DNA of 64,000 bases from Agromyces albus (GCF_030815405.1 NZ_JAUSWX010000001.1:1922001-1986000); one strand, 5' to 3'; positions 18,066 to 29,681 are shown, counted from the first letter of the stretch. Made by a program: numbers and translations. Notes: generated by a model not told the origin, from the sequence alone.

Positions 18066-18141
18066 CATCGATTTCCACGCGACGCCGTTTTGTCGCTCAC
18101 TCGACTCTGGTGCACGGCGCTGATCGGAGAGGAGAATGACG
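18066..18141. repeat. Diverged direct repeat, copy 2 (aminotransferase leader)
   Basis: This copy spans the untranslated leader, ribosome site and first codons of the aminotransferase-fold gene. The other copy is at 17118-17191, 948 bases earlier in the same orientation, and the GNAT gene lies between them. Confidence 0.75.
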
Positions 18142-19365
18142 TCGTGGTCCGACGATGATGCGGGCCGACTGGAGGCTGTCATGACGGTCCGCCCAGCGCG
18201 ACTCGCAGACGTCGCAGGATTCAGCATCGACCGGGTCGCGACAGCGGCGGGTGACGATCCCGACGTCCTCCGGCTCGAGAACCTCGACACCGACTCGCCC
18301 CCGCCGCGAGAGGCCGTCGAGGCGACGAAGGCCGCGGTCGCCGACCCGTCGGCCAACTCGTATCTGCCGTTCACCGGACGCCACGACCTCCGTCGCGCCG
18401 TCGCAGATCGGGTGCGCGCGCGATCGGGTGTCGAATACGATCCCGAGAGCGAGGTCGTGATCACGTCGAGCGATGGGGATGGCCTGCTCGACGCACTGCT
18501 CGCCGTGACCGACCACGGGGACGAAGTCATCATCACCGATCCCACCTACGCGGGGATCCTGAACCGCGTCCTCCTCGCAGGGGCTCGGCCACGGTTGGTG
18601 CCCATGCGTGCCGTGGAAGGCGCGTGGCGGCTCGACCTCGAAGAACTCGCGGCGTCCGTCGGACCCGCGACGCGGGCGATCATGTTGCAGAATCCGTCGT
18701 TCCCCTCGGGATATCTGCTCACCGACGCCGAATGGCGGGAGATCGCTCGACTCTGCGTCGAGCACGACCTGTGGCTCATCTACTGGGCGTTCATGGAGGG
18801 CATCGTCTTCGACGGCGGCGCTGTGATCCATCCTGCGTCGTATCCGGGAATGCGCGAGCGCACCATCATCGTGGGCAGCGTCTCCATGGAACAGCGCATG
18901 ATCGGATGGCGGATCGGATGGATGGTCGCCCCCGAGGCGGTCATGTCCGACCTGTCGGTGGTGCACATCTACAACGGCGTCGTTGCCGGCGGTATCGCGC
19001 AGGCCGGCGCGCTCGCCGCACTCACCGCCGACGACGACGGTCTTGCCGGATGTCTCGCCGAGTGGCAGCACCGACGCGACACTGTCTGCGAACAGCTGCG
19101 AGGCCTGCCCATGCTCGCCGCAGCAGGCGGCTGGGCGCAGATTCTCGATTCACGTGCGCTCGGAGTAGAATCCAGCGCGCTGTCGCACGCGCTCCTCCGG
19201 CATCGCGTCGCCGCCACTCCCATGACCGGGTGGGGCGGGCCGATCGCCGACCGCCATCTGCGGTTGGTCTTCAGCCGCGAACCCGTGCCGCGCCTCGAGC
19301 AGCTCGGCGACCGATTCGCCATGGCGCTCGCCGACCTCGGGGTCACGTCGTGGCGAGCGCCGTGA
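18136..19365 (+). CDS. Class I/II aminotransferase-fold protein lacking the PLP lysine
   Basis: The 409-residue protein is a fold-type I aminotransferase by sequence: RLENLDTDSPPP near the start, SYLPFTGRHDLRRAV, DPTYAG (135-140), NPSFPSGYLL (Asn186) and the C-terminal HLRLVFSREP with the carboxylate-binding Arg376. Two catalytic residues are absent. The loop that should read SxSK is GSVSMEQRMIGWRIGW, so Met251 replaces the Schiff-base lysine. LIYWAFMEG has Trp217 where the Asp that pairs with the pyridine nitrogen is expected. The reading frame is otherwise intact, so this is not a frameshift product. It may be a dead or repurposed fold. ATG 18181, with GGAGG nearby, is an alternative start. 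Confidence 0.85.
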   Translation: MTSWSDDDAGRLEAVMTVRPARLADVAGFSIDRVATAAGDDPDVLRLENLDTDSPPPREAVEATKAAVADPSANSYLPFTGRHDLRRAVADRVRARSGVEYDPESEVVITSSDGDGLLDALLAVTDHGDEVIITDPTYAGILNRVLLAGARPRLVPMRAVEGAWRLDLEELAASVGPATRAIMLQNPSFPSGYLLTDAEWREIARLCVEHDLWLIYWAFMEGIVFDGGAVIHPASYPGMRERTIIVGSVSMEQRMIGWRIGWMVAPEAVMSDLSVVHIYNGVVAGGIAQAGALAALTADDDGLAGCLAEWQHRRDTVCEQLRGLPMLAAAGGWAQILDSRALGVESSALSHALLRHRVAATPMTGWGGPIADRHLRLVFSREPVPRLEQLGDRFAMALADLGVTSWRAP

Positions 19366-19372
19366 ACGAACG

Positions 19373-19410
19373 ACGGCGGGGCCGGACCCCGAGGAGTCCG
19401 GCCCCGCCGT
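19373..19410. terminator. Bidirectional terminator between aminotransferase and acn
   Basis: A perfect 15-base-pair stem (19373-19387 with 19396-19410) carries an eight-base loop. It fills the gap between the two convergent genes and is the strongest GC-rich hairpin in the region. Confidence 0.85.
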
Positions 19411-19423
19411 GTCGTCGCGTGCG

Positions 19424-22234
<2,811 letters not shown>

Positions 22235-22364
22235 GATGTCCTCTCCTTCGCGGATGCGGCCCGAACACGCGAGCGGCACTCCATCTTCTCCGTCAGACAG
22301 GGGCTGTTCCAGCAAGGGTAACCTAAGCGCCTCGCCGCTGGGCGGGCCCCGCACAACTGCGGAT

Positions 22365-22384
22365 TTATCTTGACGTCGAGATAA
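22365..22384. promoter_or_regulatory. Palindromic operator candidate upstream of acn
   Basis: TTATCT-TGACGTCG-AGATAA is a near-perfect 20-base palindrome with one internal mismatch pair. It stands 131 bases upstream of the acn GTG, next to the DUF3159 stop. It is AT-rich amid GC-rich DNA, which suggests protein binding. The regulator is not identified. Confidence 0.45.
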
Positions 22385-22389
22385 CTCTA

Positions 22390-23190
22390 TCACTCACGCA
22401 GGCGCGCCGCCGACGGGTACACGACCCGCACGACGAGCCACGAGAACACCAGCACGAGCGCATAGAGGGGCACGCCCATCAGGAGCCGCGTGGCACCAAG
22501 CGCCTCGACGTTGCCCGCGAAGTAGAAGGGCACCTGCACGACGAGGCGCGCCGTGAACAGGCCGAGCCAGATGAGGGTCAGCAGCTGCATGGCGCGGAGC
22601 TTGCGCCGGTCGGACCGCCACGCGGTGCCGTCGCCCATGAGGAATCCGACGATGAGCCCGAGCAGCGGCCACCCCACGAGGAGCGAGATGAGCAGCGCGA
22701 GGCCGTATGCGGCGTTGGTGTAGAAGCCGAGTACGTAGTTGTCTTCGGCGCGGCCCGTCCAGAGTGCGAGCGCCGCGGATGCCCCGACGGCGACGAGACC
22801 GGCGATCGCCTGCGTCGGCGAGCTGCGGCGTGCGAGCCGCACGATCGTGAACACGACCGCGAGGCCGAGCGACGCAGCGAGCGAGGGCACGAGCTCGCGC
22901 GTGAGCGTGTACACGACGAGGAAGACGAGCCCGGGCAGGATCGCCTCGGCGAGCCCGCGGACGCCGCCGAGCGCGCCGATCAGGTCGCGGCCGGTGAGCG
23001 TCTCGCCGCGCGCGAGGCCGAGGCCGGATCGCTCGGCGGCTGCCGCCACCTGGCGCCCGAACTCCCCCGCGTCGGTGCCGGGGCCGGTCACGCTGTCACC
23101 GCTCGGGCGCGCGCTCGGCTCGCCGGCGGATGCCGCGGCATCCGCTCGCTCATCGGATCTGGGGTCGCGCTCTGCGCCGGCATCCGTCAT
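22390..23190 (-). CDS. DUF3159 membrane protein
   Basis: The 266-residue protein begins with about 60 disordered residues rich in Ala, Asp and Ser. Five or six membrane helices follow, between [19 protein letters not shown] and a C-terminal VVYPSAARL. The central helix-loop [31 protein letters not shown] identifies DUF3159, a family of unknown role found in this same gene block in many actinobacteria. ATG 23190 lies eight bases after the DUF3710 stop. It is the last gene of the dut operon. Confidence 0.88.
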   Translation of the reverse strand: MTDAGAERDPRSDERADAAASAGEPSARPSGDSVTGPGTDAGEFGRQVAAAAERSGLGLARGETLTGRDLIGALGGVRGLAEAILPGLVFLVVYTLTRELVPSLAASLGLAVVFTIVRLARRSSPTQAIAGLVAVGASAALALWTGRAEDNYVLGFYTNAAYGLALLISLLVGWPLLGLIVGFLMGDGTAWRSDRRKLRAMQLLTLIWLGLFTARLVVQVPFYFAGNVEALGATRLLMGVPLYALVLVFSWLVVRVVYPSAARLRE

Positions 23191-23198
23191 CGCAGGGC

Positions 23199-23828
23199 CT
23201 ATGCAGTGGGAGGGGTGGGACTGCCGGCGGACGACGCGGGCATGCGAAGCGGAATGAGGTCGCGCGGCGGCATGGGCGTGTTGCCGCGCACCACGACGAT
23301 CGAACGGAAGAGGTCTTCGATCTGCGCGGCGGCTGCAGGCTCGACGGCCGCCTCGCCCGCGATCACTCCGCGGAGGAACCAGCGCGGGCCGTCGACGCCG
23401 ATGAACCGAGCGAGGCCCATGTGCCCCGCCTGGCCCTCGCCTGCGGCGACGGGGATCTGCGCGAGCAGCTCGGGTCCGAAGGTGCCCTCGCGCACGGTCG
23501 TCGTGCCGCCCTGGCGGGCGATCTGGTCGGCGATCTGCGCGCGGATCTCGTGCCAGAGCCCGCTCGAGCGAGGTGCAGCGAAGGGCTGCACCTGCAGCGT
23601 GGAATTGGCGTAGTCGAGCCCGATCGCCACGACGCGCTTCGTGCCCTCCTCGACCTCGAGGCGCAACTGCAGGCCCTCGCGGGGCAGCACCTTCACGCCG
23701 CCGAGGTCAACATAGGGACGAACCGGGTTCGCCTCGGCCTCGTCGAACGGGCCGGCGGCCTCACGGTCGTCTGGCGCCGACTTGGGCTGGTCGACGGGGG
23801 TGTCGTCGATGTTCTCGATGTCGCTCAC
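23199..23828 (-). CDS. DUF3710 domain-containing protein
   Basis: The 209-residue soluble protein has an acidic N-terminal 40 residues and then the DUF3710 core: [55 protein letters not shown], and the tail [12 protein letters not shown]. The function is unknown. Its GTG start overlaps the dut stop by four bases and the DUF3159 gene follows by eight bases, so the three genes are co-transcribed. Confidence 0.9.
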   Translation of the reverse strand: MSDIENIDDTPVDQPKSAPDDREAAGPFDEAEANPVRPYVDLGGVKVLPREGLQLRLEVEEGTKRVVAIGLDYANSTLQVQPFAAPRSSGLWHEIRAQIADQIARQGGTTTVREGTFGPELLAQIPVAAGEGQAGHMGLARFIGVDGPRWFLRGVIAGEAAVEPAAAAQIEDLFRSIVVVRGNTPMPPRDLIPLRMPASSAGSPTPPTA

Positions 23829-24283
23829 GCGTTCACTCCTGACTTGTGCTCCCCGAATCCCGTCGAGCCGAATCCCCCTTCGCCGCGAAGACTTCCCGGC
23901 AGACGCTCGACTTCGACGAATCTCGCCCGGCTCACCGGCATCACCACGAGCTGGGCGATGCGATCGCCGACCTCGATCGGGTAGGGCTCGCTCGAATCCG
24001 TATTCAACAGGGCGACCTTGATCTCGCCCCGGTAACCGGCGTCGACCGTGCCCGGAGCGTTCACGATCGTGATGCCGTGCTTGAACGCGAGTCCGGAGCG
24101 CGGAACGACGAACGCGACGTACCCGTCGGGCAGTGCCACGGCGACTCCCGTGCCGACCGTGGCACGCTCTCCGGGCGCGAGTACAAGGGACTCGGCAGCG
24201 TGGAGATCGGCGCCCGCATCACCCGGATGGGCGTACGACGGGAGGCGGTCGGCCGTGATCAGAACATCGACGGAATCGGTCAC
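23825..24283 (-). CDS. dut: Deoxyuridine 5'-triphosphate nucleotidohydrolase
   Basis: The 152-residue trimeric dUTPase hydrolyses dUTP to dUMP and pyrophosphate, which keeps uracil out of DNA. The five family motifs appear in order: [43 protein letters not shown] and the C-terminal [10 protein letters not shown] arm. It starts with GTG 24283 and overlaps the DUF3710 start. The operon dut-DUF3710-DUF3159 is a widely conserved actinobacterial arrangement. Confidence 0.97.
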   Translation of the reverse strand: MTDSVDVLITADRLPSYAHPGDAGADLHAAESLVLAPGERATVGTGVAVALPDGYVAFVVPRSGLAFKHGITIVNAPGTVDAGYRGEIKVALLNTDSSEPYPIEVGDRIAQLVVMPVSRARFVEVERLPGSLRGEGGFGSTGFGEHKSGVNA

Positions 24284-24321
24284 TGTTCGAGGGTAGTGCA
24301 GAAGTCTGATCGAATAGTCCC

Positions 24322-24786
24322 ATGCCCGACTACCACGAGAGACTCTGGCCGACGCCGTGGATCTACGCCGTGAGCCTGCTGCTCGTGCCCGCCAGCATCC
24401 TCGTGCTCGCGCCCGTCTCGCTGCCCGCCGGCGTGGCGACCGGCATCGTGCTCTACTTCGCCACCGTGGGCGCGCTGTCGTTCACGGCACCCGTCATCGA
24501 CGTGCACGAGGGCCGATTGCGCGCAGGTCGCGCCGAGATCCCACTCGAGTACACGGGAACCGCCGTCGGCGCCACGGATGCCGCGGCGCGCGTCGAACGC
24601 GGCACCGGCCTCGACGCCCGTGCCTTCCTCGTCATCCGCGGCTGGGTGCAGCCCGTCGTGCGCGTGCCGATCACCGACCCCGCCGACCCGGCGCCGTACT
24701 GGCTCCTGTCGACGCGCCATCCGACAGAACTGGCCGCCGCGATCAATGGATCGCGACGGCCTGAGCCTACGGAGCGCGGCGCCTAA
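24322..24786 (+). CDS. DUF3093 membrane protein
   Basis: The 154-residue protein has two membrane helices near the N-terminus ([19 protein letters not shown] and [16 protein letters not shown]). A soluble beta-rich tail follows with [20 protein letters not shown] and [17 protein letters not shown], the DUF3093 signature. The function is unknown. It is divergent from dut and ends with its stop overlapping that of the convergent DUF4193 gene. Confidence 0.88.
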   Translation: MPDYHERLWPTPWIYAVSLLLVPASILVLAPVSLPAGVATGIVLYFATVGALSFTAPVIDVHEGRLRAGRAEIPLEYTGTAVGATDAAARVERGTGLDARAFLVIRGWVQPVVRVPITDPADPAPYWLLSTRHPTELAAAINGSRRPEPTERGA

Positions 24787-25076
24787 GAGGCGCACTCCAG
24801 GCAGATCGGCCCGAGCTTCGTCTCGTGGTCGATCTGCGAGCGGTGCTTCACGAGGAAGCAGTTCACACAAGTGAACTCATCGGCCTGCGGTGGGAGCACC
24901 ACGACGTCGAGTTCGACGTCGGAGAGGTCGGCACCGGCAAGGTCGAATCCTCCGGGGTTGTCGGCGTCATCGACATCCACCACTCCCGACATCTTGTCGG
25001 GGACGCGCTCCTTGAGGGCCTCGATCGACTCAGAGTCGTCTTCGGTCTTCCGCGGTGCGTCGTAATCCGTTGCCAT
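24783..25076 (-). CDS. DUF4193 domain-containing protein
   Basis: The 97-residue acidic protein matches DUF4193: MATDYDAPRKTEDDSESIEA at the start and four C-terminal cysteines in FTCVNCFLVKHRS and GPICLECAS, a likely zinc-binding pair of CxxC knuckles. The role is unknown. It is divergent from sepH, and its stop codon overlaps that of DUF3093 by three bases. Confidence 0.9.
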   Translation of the reverse strand: MATDYDAPRKTEDDSESIEALKERVPDKMSGVVDVDDADNPGGFDLAGADLSDVELDVVVLPPQADEFTCVNCFLVKHRSQIDHETKLGPICLECAS

Positions 25077-25271
25077 TCCCGTCCATTTCCTCTATTGCCG
25101 AAGATTCGGCGGCCATAGTCTGCATCAAATCGTCAGCGTAAGCAAACCATTCGGTCGACCTTTGCGGCCGGCGCTCACGTGCAACTTCCGGCGCGCCCGC
25201 GCTATTCCCGACGGGACCGCTTGATACGTGGCATCCTAAGGCGGAGACGAGGGCACGGAAGGGCTTCCGCG

Positions 25272-26345
25272 ATGCAGGAACTGAAGGTAATCGGAGTCGA
25301 GAACGGCGCGTTGCTCGCCGCATCCGACGATGGCGCACGCTTCCGGATCGAGATCGACGAAGTACTGCAGTCGCGGATCCGCCAGGCACAGCCCGAGCAG
25401 CACACCGGGCCGAAGCCCTCGCCGCGCGAGGTGCAGTCCCAGATCCGCTCAGGACTCTCCGCAGAAGAGGTCGCACAGGTCACTGGTGCCTCTGTGGAGT
25501 ACATTCGCAGGTTCGAGGGACCAGTGCTTGCTGAGCGCGAACACGTCGTGACATCGGCGCTCGCGGTCCCTGTGCACGTCGTGGCCGAGGTCGATGCGGC
25601 CGAAGAGCCGGCATCGTTCGGCGGCGTCATCCGTGAGCGACTCGCCAAGCTCGGTGCGCACGGCGAACGCTGGGCGAGCTGGAAAGACGACGAGCGCGGC
25701 TGGATCGTCAAGCTCGAGTTCACCGCAGACACGATCGACCACGACGCACGCTGGAGCTTCGAGCCGAGAAAGCAGTCGCTGCAGCCGCTGAACACCGAGG
25801 CGGTCACGCTCTCGCAGCAGGGCGAGTTGAAGGGCGGGCTCATCCCCCGCCTGCGCGCCGTCGGGCCCGACGCCGACGAGTCGCGTTTCGACAGCGGCGC
25901 CTTCACCTTCGAGGAGAACGAGCAGGGCGAGTTCGACACCGCGCCGCACCTCGAGCCGTTGCCGTACGCGCGCAATGCGCAATCGACGTCGAGCCCGGCC
26001 GCAGCTCGTGCCGCGATCAAGCGAGCGGACGAACCGCAGCAGACCCTCGGTGAGACCGCCGACCTGCTCGAGGCCCTCCGGCGCCGCCGGGGCGAACGCG
26101 AGGCAGCGAGCGAGCAGCTTCCGACACCGTCGCCGTTCGCACCCCCAGCACCCGCAGAATCCCAGAACCCGGCGCCTGCCGAGCCGAAGCCCGAAGACAA
26201 GCCCGGCACGGCCGCACGCACGCTCTGGGGCGGCAAGTCGGGCACGGGCCCTGTGGGGACTCGCGGTTCGAAGAAGGGCCGCGCGTCGATGCCGAGCTGG
26301 GACGAGATCGTCTTCGGCGCACGAACTGACGACGATCTGGCCTGA
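25272..26345 (+). CDS. sepH: Septation protein SepH (DUF3071)
   Basis: The 357-residue protein matches SepH, which in Streptomyces binds FtsZ and helps Z-ring assembly. The N-terminal domain is MQELKVIGVENGALLAAS through RFRIEIDEVL, with a helix-turn-helix-like LSAEEVAQVTGASVEYIRRFEGPV at about 65-90. An alanine/proline-rich linker follows, ending in the conserved C-terminal SMPSWDEIVFG. ATG 25272 was chosen over an upstream open stretch because the family begins at MQELKV and CTTCCGC rather than coding-like sequence precedes it. It is divergent from DUF4193. Confidence 0.92.
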   Translation: MQELKVIGVENGALLAASDDGARFRIEIDEVLQSRIRQAQPEQHTGPKPSPREVQSQIRSGLSAEEVAQVTGASVEYIRRFEGPVLAEREHVVTSALAVPVHVVAEVDAAEEPASFGGVIRERLAKLGAHGERWASWKDDERGWIVKLEFTADTIDHDARWSFEPRKQSLQPLNTEAVTLSQQGELKGGLIPRLRAVGPDADESRFDSGAFTFEENEQGEFDTAPHLEPLPYARNAQSTSSPAAARAAIKRADEPQQTLGETADLLEALRRRRGEREAASEQLPTPSPFAPPAPAESQNPAPAEPKPEDKPGTAARTLWGGKSGTGPVGTRGSKKGRASMPSWDEIVFGARTDDDLA

Positions 26346-26504
26346 CCCGCCGCTCTCCGTCACTCCCGTCGGCACTGCCGCGGTCGTTCAGGGTCGACGT
26401 TTTCGGTGATCAGCACGCATCCGACAACTTCAGGGTCACGTTCCGTCGCATTCACCACGCGGTGTTACCATCGAACATATCTTCGAATGTCGGTGGAGGT
26501 GCGC

Positions 26505-26813
26505 ATGCCGCGCGTGCAGGAGATCGTCGAGATCTGGTCCGGCGAGGCGGGCGAACCCGAGCGGCTCGTCTGGCGCTCGCGGCGCTTCCGCGTGACCGAC
26601 ATGCCCACCCCGCTCGTGGGCCCGTGCGACTGCCCGCTCGTGGGCCCGTGCGACTGGTGGAGTCCGTTCTCGGAACACGACGTCTCCCCGGGCCGGGTTC
26701 CGCTCGAGATCTCGGGCTGGCGCTTCCAGGCGAGTGCCGACGACGGCGAGACGCACGTCTTCGACGTCGCATACGACGGCGCCCGCTGGCAGGTTCTTCG
26801 GGTCTACGACTAA
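26505..26813 (+). CDS. DUF6504-like small protein with an internal duplication
   Basis: The 102-residue protein resembles the actinobacterial DUF6504 type: PERLVWRSRRFRV near the start, then WWSPF and a C-terminal HVFDVAYDGARWQVLRVYD. The function is unknown. An exact 24-base tandem repeat (26609-26656) duplicates eight residues, giving PLVGPCDC-PLVGPCDW, which homologues would not be expected to carry. The start is ATG 26505 behind GGTGGAGGTG; upstream in-frame ATGs exist but lack a ribosome site. It is convergent with clpX. Confidence 0.7.
   Translation: MPRVQEIVEIWSGEAGEPERLVWRSRRFRVTDMPTPLVGPCDCPLVGPCDWWSPFSEHDVSPGRVPLEISGWRFQASADDGETHVFDVAYDGARWQVLRVYD
26609..26656. repeat. Exact 24-bp tandem duplication
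   Basis: Positions 26609-26632 and 26633-26656 are identical. The unit starts CCCGCTCGTG, ends GTGCGACTG and stays in frame in the DUF6504-like gene. Confidence 0.95.
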
Positions 26814-26819
26814 TCTCGC

Positions 26820-26837
26820 GTCGAGCTCGCGCTCGAC
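26820..26837. terminator. Hairpin between DUF6504-like gene and clpX
   Basis: GTCGAGC (26820-26826) pairs with GCTCGAC (26831-26837) around a four-base loop in the 39-base gap between convergent genes. It is short but well placed. Confidence 0.4.
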
Positions 26838-26852
26838 ACCGGGCTCGCGTCG

Positions 26853-28130
26853 CTACGCGGACTTCTCTGCGCGGCGCGGCTTGTGGGGCACGATCGTCGG
26901 CGCCGCGTTGTCGAGCACGGCGGCCTTCGTCACGACCACGCGGGCGACGCCCGTGGAGGACGGCACCTCGAACATGATCGGCCCGAGCACCTCTTCCATG
27001 ATGGCGCGGAGCCCACGGGCGCCGGTCTGACGCAGCACCGCGAGATCGGCGATGGCCTGCAGCGCAGGCTCCTCGAAATCGAGCTCGACGCCGTCGAGCT
27101 CGAACATGCGCTGGTACTGCCGGATCAGCGCGTTCTTCGGCACCGTGAGGATCTCCATGAGAGCGTCGCGGTCGAGCGGCCCGACCGTGGCGACGACCGG
27201 GAGACGGCCGATGAACTCTGGGATGAGGCCGAACTTGTGCAGGTCTTCGGGGAGGACCTCGCTGAAGATGTCGGCTTCGTCCTCCTTGTTGTGCAAGGGG
27301 GCGCCGAAGCCGATGCCGCGCTTGCCGGCGCGTGAGGAGATGATGTCCTCGAGCCCCGCGAACGCGCCCGCGACGATGAACAGCACGTTCGTCGTGTCGA
27401 TCTGGATGAACTCCTGGTGAGGGTGCTTGCGGCCACCTTGCGGCGGCACGGATGCGACGGTGCCCTCGAGAATCTTCAGCAGTGCCTGCTGCACGCCCTC
27501 GCCCGAGACGTCTCTCGTGATCGAGGGGTTCTCGGCCTTGCGCGCGATCTTGTCGACCTCGTCGATGTAGATGATGCCCGTCTCGGCTCGCTTGATGTCG
27601 TAGTCGGCGGCCTGGATGAGCTTCAGGAGGATGTTCTCGACATCTTCACCGACGTAGCCGGCCTCGGTGAGCGCCGTCGCATCGGCGACCGCGAACGGGA
27701 CGTTGAGCTGTTTCGCGAGGGTCTGCGCGAGGTAGGTCTTGCCGCAACCCGTGGGCCCGATGAGCAGGATGTTGGACTTGGCGATCTCGACATCGTCGCG
27801 CTGGTGGTCGGCCGACGTGAGCGTGGTGCGGGCGCGTACGCGCTTGTAGTGGTTGTAGACGGCAACGGCGAGGGCGCGCTTGGCGGCCTCTTGTCCGATG
27901 ACGTACTCCTCGAGGAATCCGAAGATCTCTTTCGGCTTCGGCAGTTCGAACTCACTCGACTCGGTCTCGCCTGCCTCGGCGAGTCGCTCCTCGATGATCT
28001 CGTTGCAGAGCTCGACGCACTCGTCGCAGATGTAGACGCCGGGACCGGCGATGAGCTGCTGGACCTGCTTCTGGCTCTTTCCGCAGAAGGAGCACTTGAG
28101 CAGATCGGCGCTCTCCCCGATGCGTGCCAT
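26853..28130 (-). CDS. clpX: ATP-dependent Clp protease ATP-binding subunit ClpX
   Basis: The 425-residue AAA+ unfoldase feeds substrates to ClpP. The N-terminal zinc-binding domain has Cys13, Cys16, Cys35 and Cys38. Walker A is GPTGCGKT (125-132), and [13 protein letters not shown] is Walker B. The pore loop is GYVGEDV, and the [13 protein letters not shown] and RGIGFGAPL loops identify ClpX, the latter containing the ClpP-binding IGF tripeptide. ATG 28130 is preceded by GAGGGAGGCTGCG. It is the last gene of a same-strand clp run but is separated from the AAA ATPase gene by 114 bases and may have its own promoter. Confidence 0.98.
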   Translation of the reverse strand: MARIGESADLLKCSFCGKSQKQVQQLIAGPGVYICDECVELCNEIIEERLAEAGETESSEFELPKPKEIFGFLEEYVIGQEAAKRALAVAVYNHYKRVRARTTLTSADHQRDDVEIAKSNILLIGPTGCGKTYLAQTLAKQLNVPFAVADATALTEAGYVGEDVENILLKLIQAADYDIKRAETGIIYIDEVDKIARKAENPSITRDVSGEGVQQALLKILEGTVASVPPQGGRKHPHQEFIQIDTTNVLFIVAGAFAGLEDIISSRAGKRGIGFGAPLHNKEDEADIFSEVLPEDLHKFGLIPEFIGRLPVVATVGPLDRDALMEILTVPKNALIRQYQRMFELDGVELDFEEPALQAIADLAVLRQTGARGLRAIMEEVLGPIMFEVPSSTGVARVVVTKAAVLDNAAPTIVPHKPRRAEKSA

Positions 28131-28244
28131 CGCAGCCTCCCTCTCAACGAGTCTGTTCCGAGCCTAGCCCGAGATCGGGCACATGGTGGGTAGCGCCCGC
28201 GGATTCGACACGAACCGCGTTTCGCCGGCCGCGAACCGGGCCGT

Positions 28245-29003
28245 TCAGTCGAGCAGATGACGCAGATAGCGCCGGGGATCGTCGAGATAGGCTCGCCAAT
28301 GCGAGACGAGCTCGAGTTCGCTCCACTCGACTTGTCGGATGCCCCACTCCCCCAGTTCGAGGATCGTCGCGCCCGGCACGGAGGCGAGGATCGGCGAGTG
28401 CGTCGCGCAGATCACCTGCGTGCCTCGGGCCACCATGCGATCGAGCCCGGCGATCCACGCGAGCATCGAATTGAACGAGAGTGCCGCCTCGGGCTCGTCG
28501 AGGCAGACGAGGCCGGCGAGGAACTGCGGATGATTGAGCTTCACGTCGAGGAGCTCGTTGAAGGACTCGCCGTGGCTCATGGCGTGGAACGCAGGGTCGG
28601 GATTCCCGGGCAGTGACTCGGCATAGCTGTAGTACCCGTGCATCGTCTCGGCGCGCAGGAAGAAGCCCCATCGCGGTGCCGTCGGACTCCGCTCGATGCG
28701 GAGCCAGCTCGCGAGCGGCGATTCACTCTCGCGCGTGGAGCGGCCGCCGTTGTTGCTGCCGCCCTCGGGCGGAAGCCCGTAGGCCATCGCGATGCCCTCG
28801 AGGAGCGTCGACTTGCCGCTGCCGTTCTCGCCGACGAGGAACGTGAGTCCGGGCGCGAACTCCAAGCCGCCCTCGGCGATCAGCTGGGCGACGGCCGGGA
28901 CCGTCGCCGGCCACGCCGAGGGGTTGAGCAGGGCATCGGAGTACAGCGCGACGCGGCGGATGGCCCGGCTGTCGTAGAGCCAGTCATCCGCCGCGTTCGT
29001 CAC
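28245..29003 (-). CDS. AAA-family ATPase (SMC/ABC-like, COG3910 type)
   Basis: The 252-residue protein is a single ABC-type ATPase domain without membrane segments. Walker A is GENGSGKS (58-65), the signature-like MSHGESF lies at 142-148, Walker B is LVCLDEPE (165-172), and the switch is THSPILA near 201. This is the AAA_21/AAA_23 type of small predicted ATPases; the exact function is unknown. The start is GTG. It follows clpP2 by nine bases and precedes clpX by 114, so it is co-transcribed with the clpP genes. Its position inside the Clp run suggests a link to proteostasis or simply a passenger (inference). Confidence 0.88.
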   Translation of the reverse strand: MTNAADDWLYDSRAIRRVALYSDALLNPSAWPATVPAVAQLIAEGGLEFAPGLTFLVGENGSGKSTLLEGIAMAYGLPPEGGSNNGGRSTRESESPLASWLRIERSPTAPRWGFFLRAETMHGYYSYAESLPGNPDPAFHAMSHGESFNELLDVKLNHPQFLAGLVCLDEPEAALSFNSMLAWIAGLDRMVARGTQVICATHSPILASVPGATILELGEWGIRQVEWSELELVSHWRAYLDDPRRYLRHLLD

Positions 29004-29012
29004 GCTGAGAGG

Positions 29013-29681
29013 TTACTTCGCGAGCGCCGGGAGGCTCTTGCGCGAGGTGAGCACCTGGTCGATGAGGCCGTAGTCGAGCGCCTCGCTCGCCGAGAGGATC
29101 TTGTCGCGGTCGATGTCGCTGTTGACCTGCTCCTGCGTGTGGTTCGAGTGACGCGAGAGCGTCTCTTCGAGCCACGAGCGCATGCGCATGATCTCGGCGG
29201 CCTGGATCTCGATGTCGGACGCCTGGCCGTGACCCGCCTCGCCCATGGCGGGCTGGTGGATGAGCACGCGGGCGTTCGGCAGCGCGAGTCGCTTGCCCGG
29301 GGTGCCGGCCGCCGCGATGACCGCCGCCGCCGAGGCCGCCTGGCCGAGCACGACCGTCTGGATCTGCGGACGGATGTACTGCATCGTGTCGTAGATGGCC
29401 GTCATCGCGGTGAAGGAGCCACCGGGCGAGTTGATGTAGAGGATGATGTCGCGGTCGGGGTCCATGGACTCGAGCACGAGCAGCTGCGCCATGATGTCGT
29501 CGGCCGACGCGTCGTCGACCTGCACGCCGAGGAAGATGATGCGGTCCTCGAAGAGCTTGGCGTAGGGGTCTTGGCGCTTGTAGCCGTAGGCCGTGCGCTC
29601 CTCGAAGCTCGGCAGGATGTAGCGCGAGCCCGGGGCTTGGACGCCGCGGAATGCGGTGCCGCCGAAAGCAGGGATGTTCAT
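29013..29681 (-). CDS. clpP2: ATP-dependent Clp protease proteolytic subunit ClpP2
   Basis: The 222-residue serine peptidase has Ser117 in LGQAASAAAV, His142 in VLIHQP and the acid in DRD near 191-193. The N-terminal FGGTAFRGVQAPGSRYILPS extension and YAKLFEDRIIFLG mark the longer actinobacterial ClpP2 type, which forms a mixed tetradecamer with ClpP1. It starts 26 bases after the clpP1 stop, in the same operon. Confidence 0.97.
   Translation of the reverse strand: MNIPAFGGTAFRGVQAPGSRYILPSFEERTAYGYKRQDPYAKLFEDRIIFLGVQVDDASADDIMAQLLVLESMDPDRDIILYINSPGGSFTAMTAIYDTMQYIRPQIQTVVLGQAASAAAVIAAAGTPGKRLALPNARVLIHQPAMGEAGHGQASDIEIQAAEIMRMRSWLEETLSRHSNHTQEQVNSDIDRDKILSASEALDYGLIDQVLTSRKSLPALAK

Noticed and set aside
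18136..19365. Frameshift as the cause of the missing aminotransferase lysine
   Set aside because: The surrounding residues (GSVS before, GWRIGW after) are in frame with the family, so Met251 is a true substitution in this sequence and not a shifted reading.
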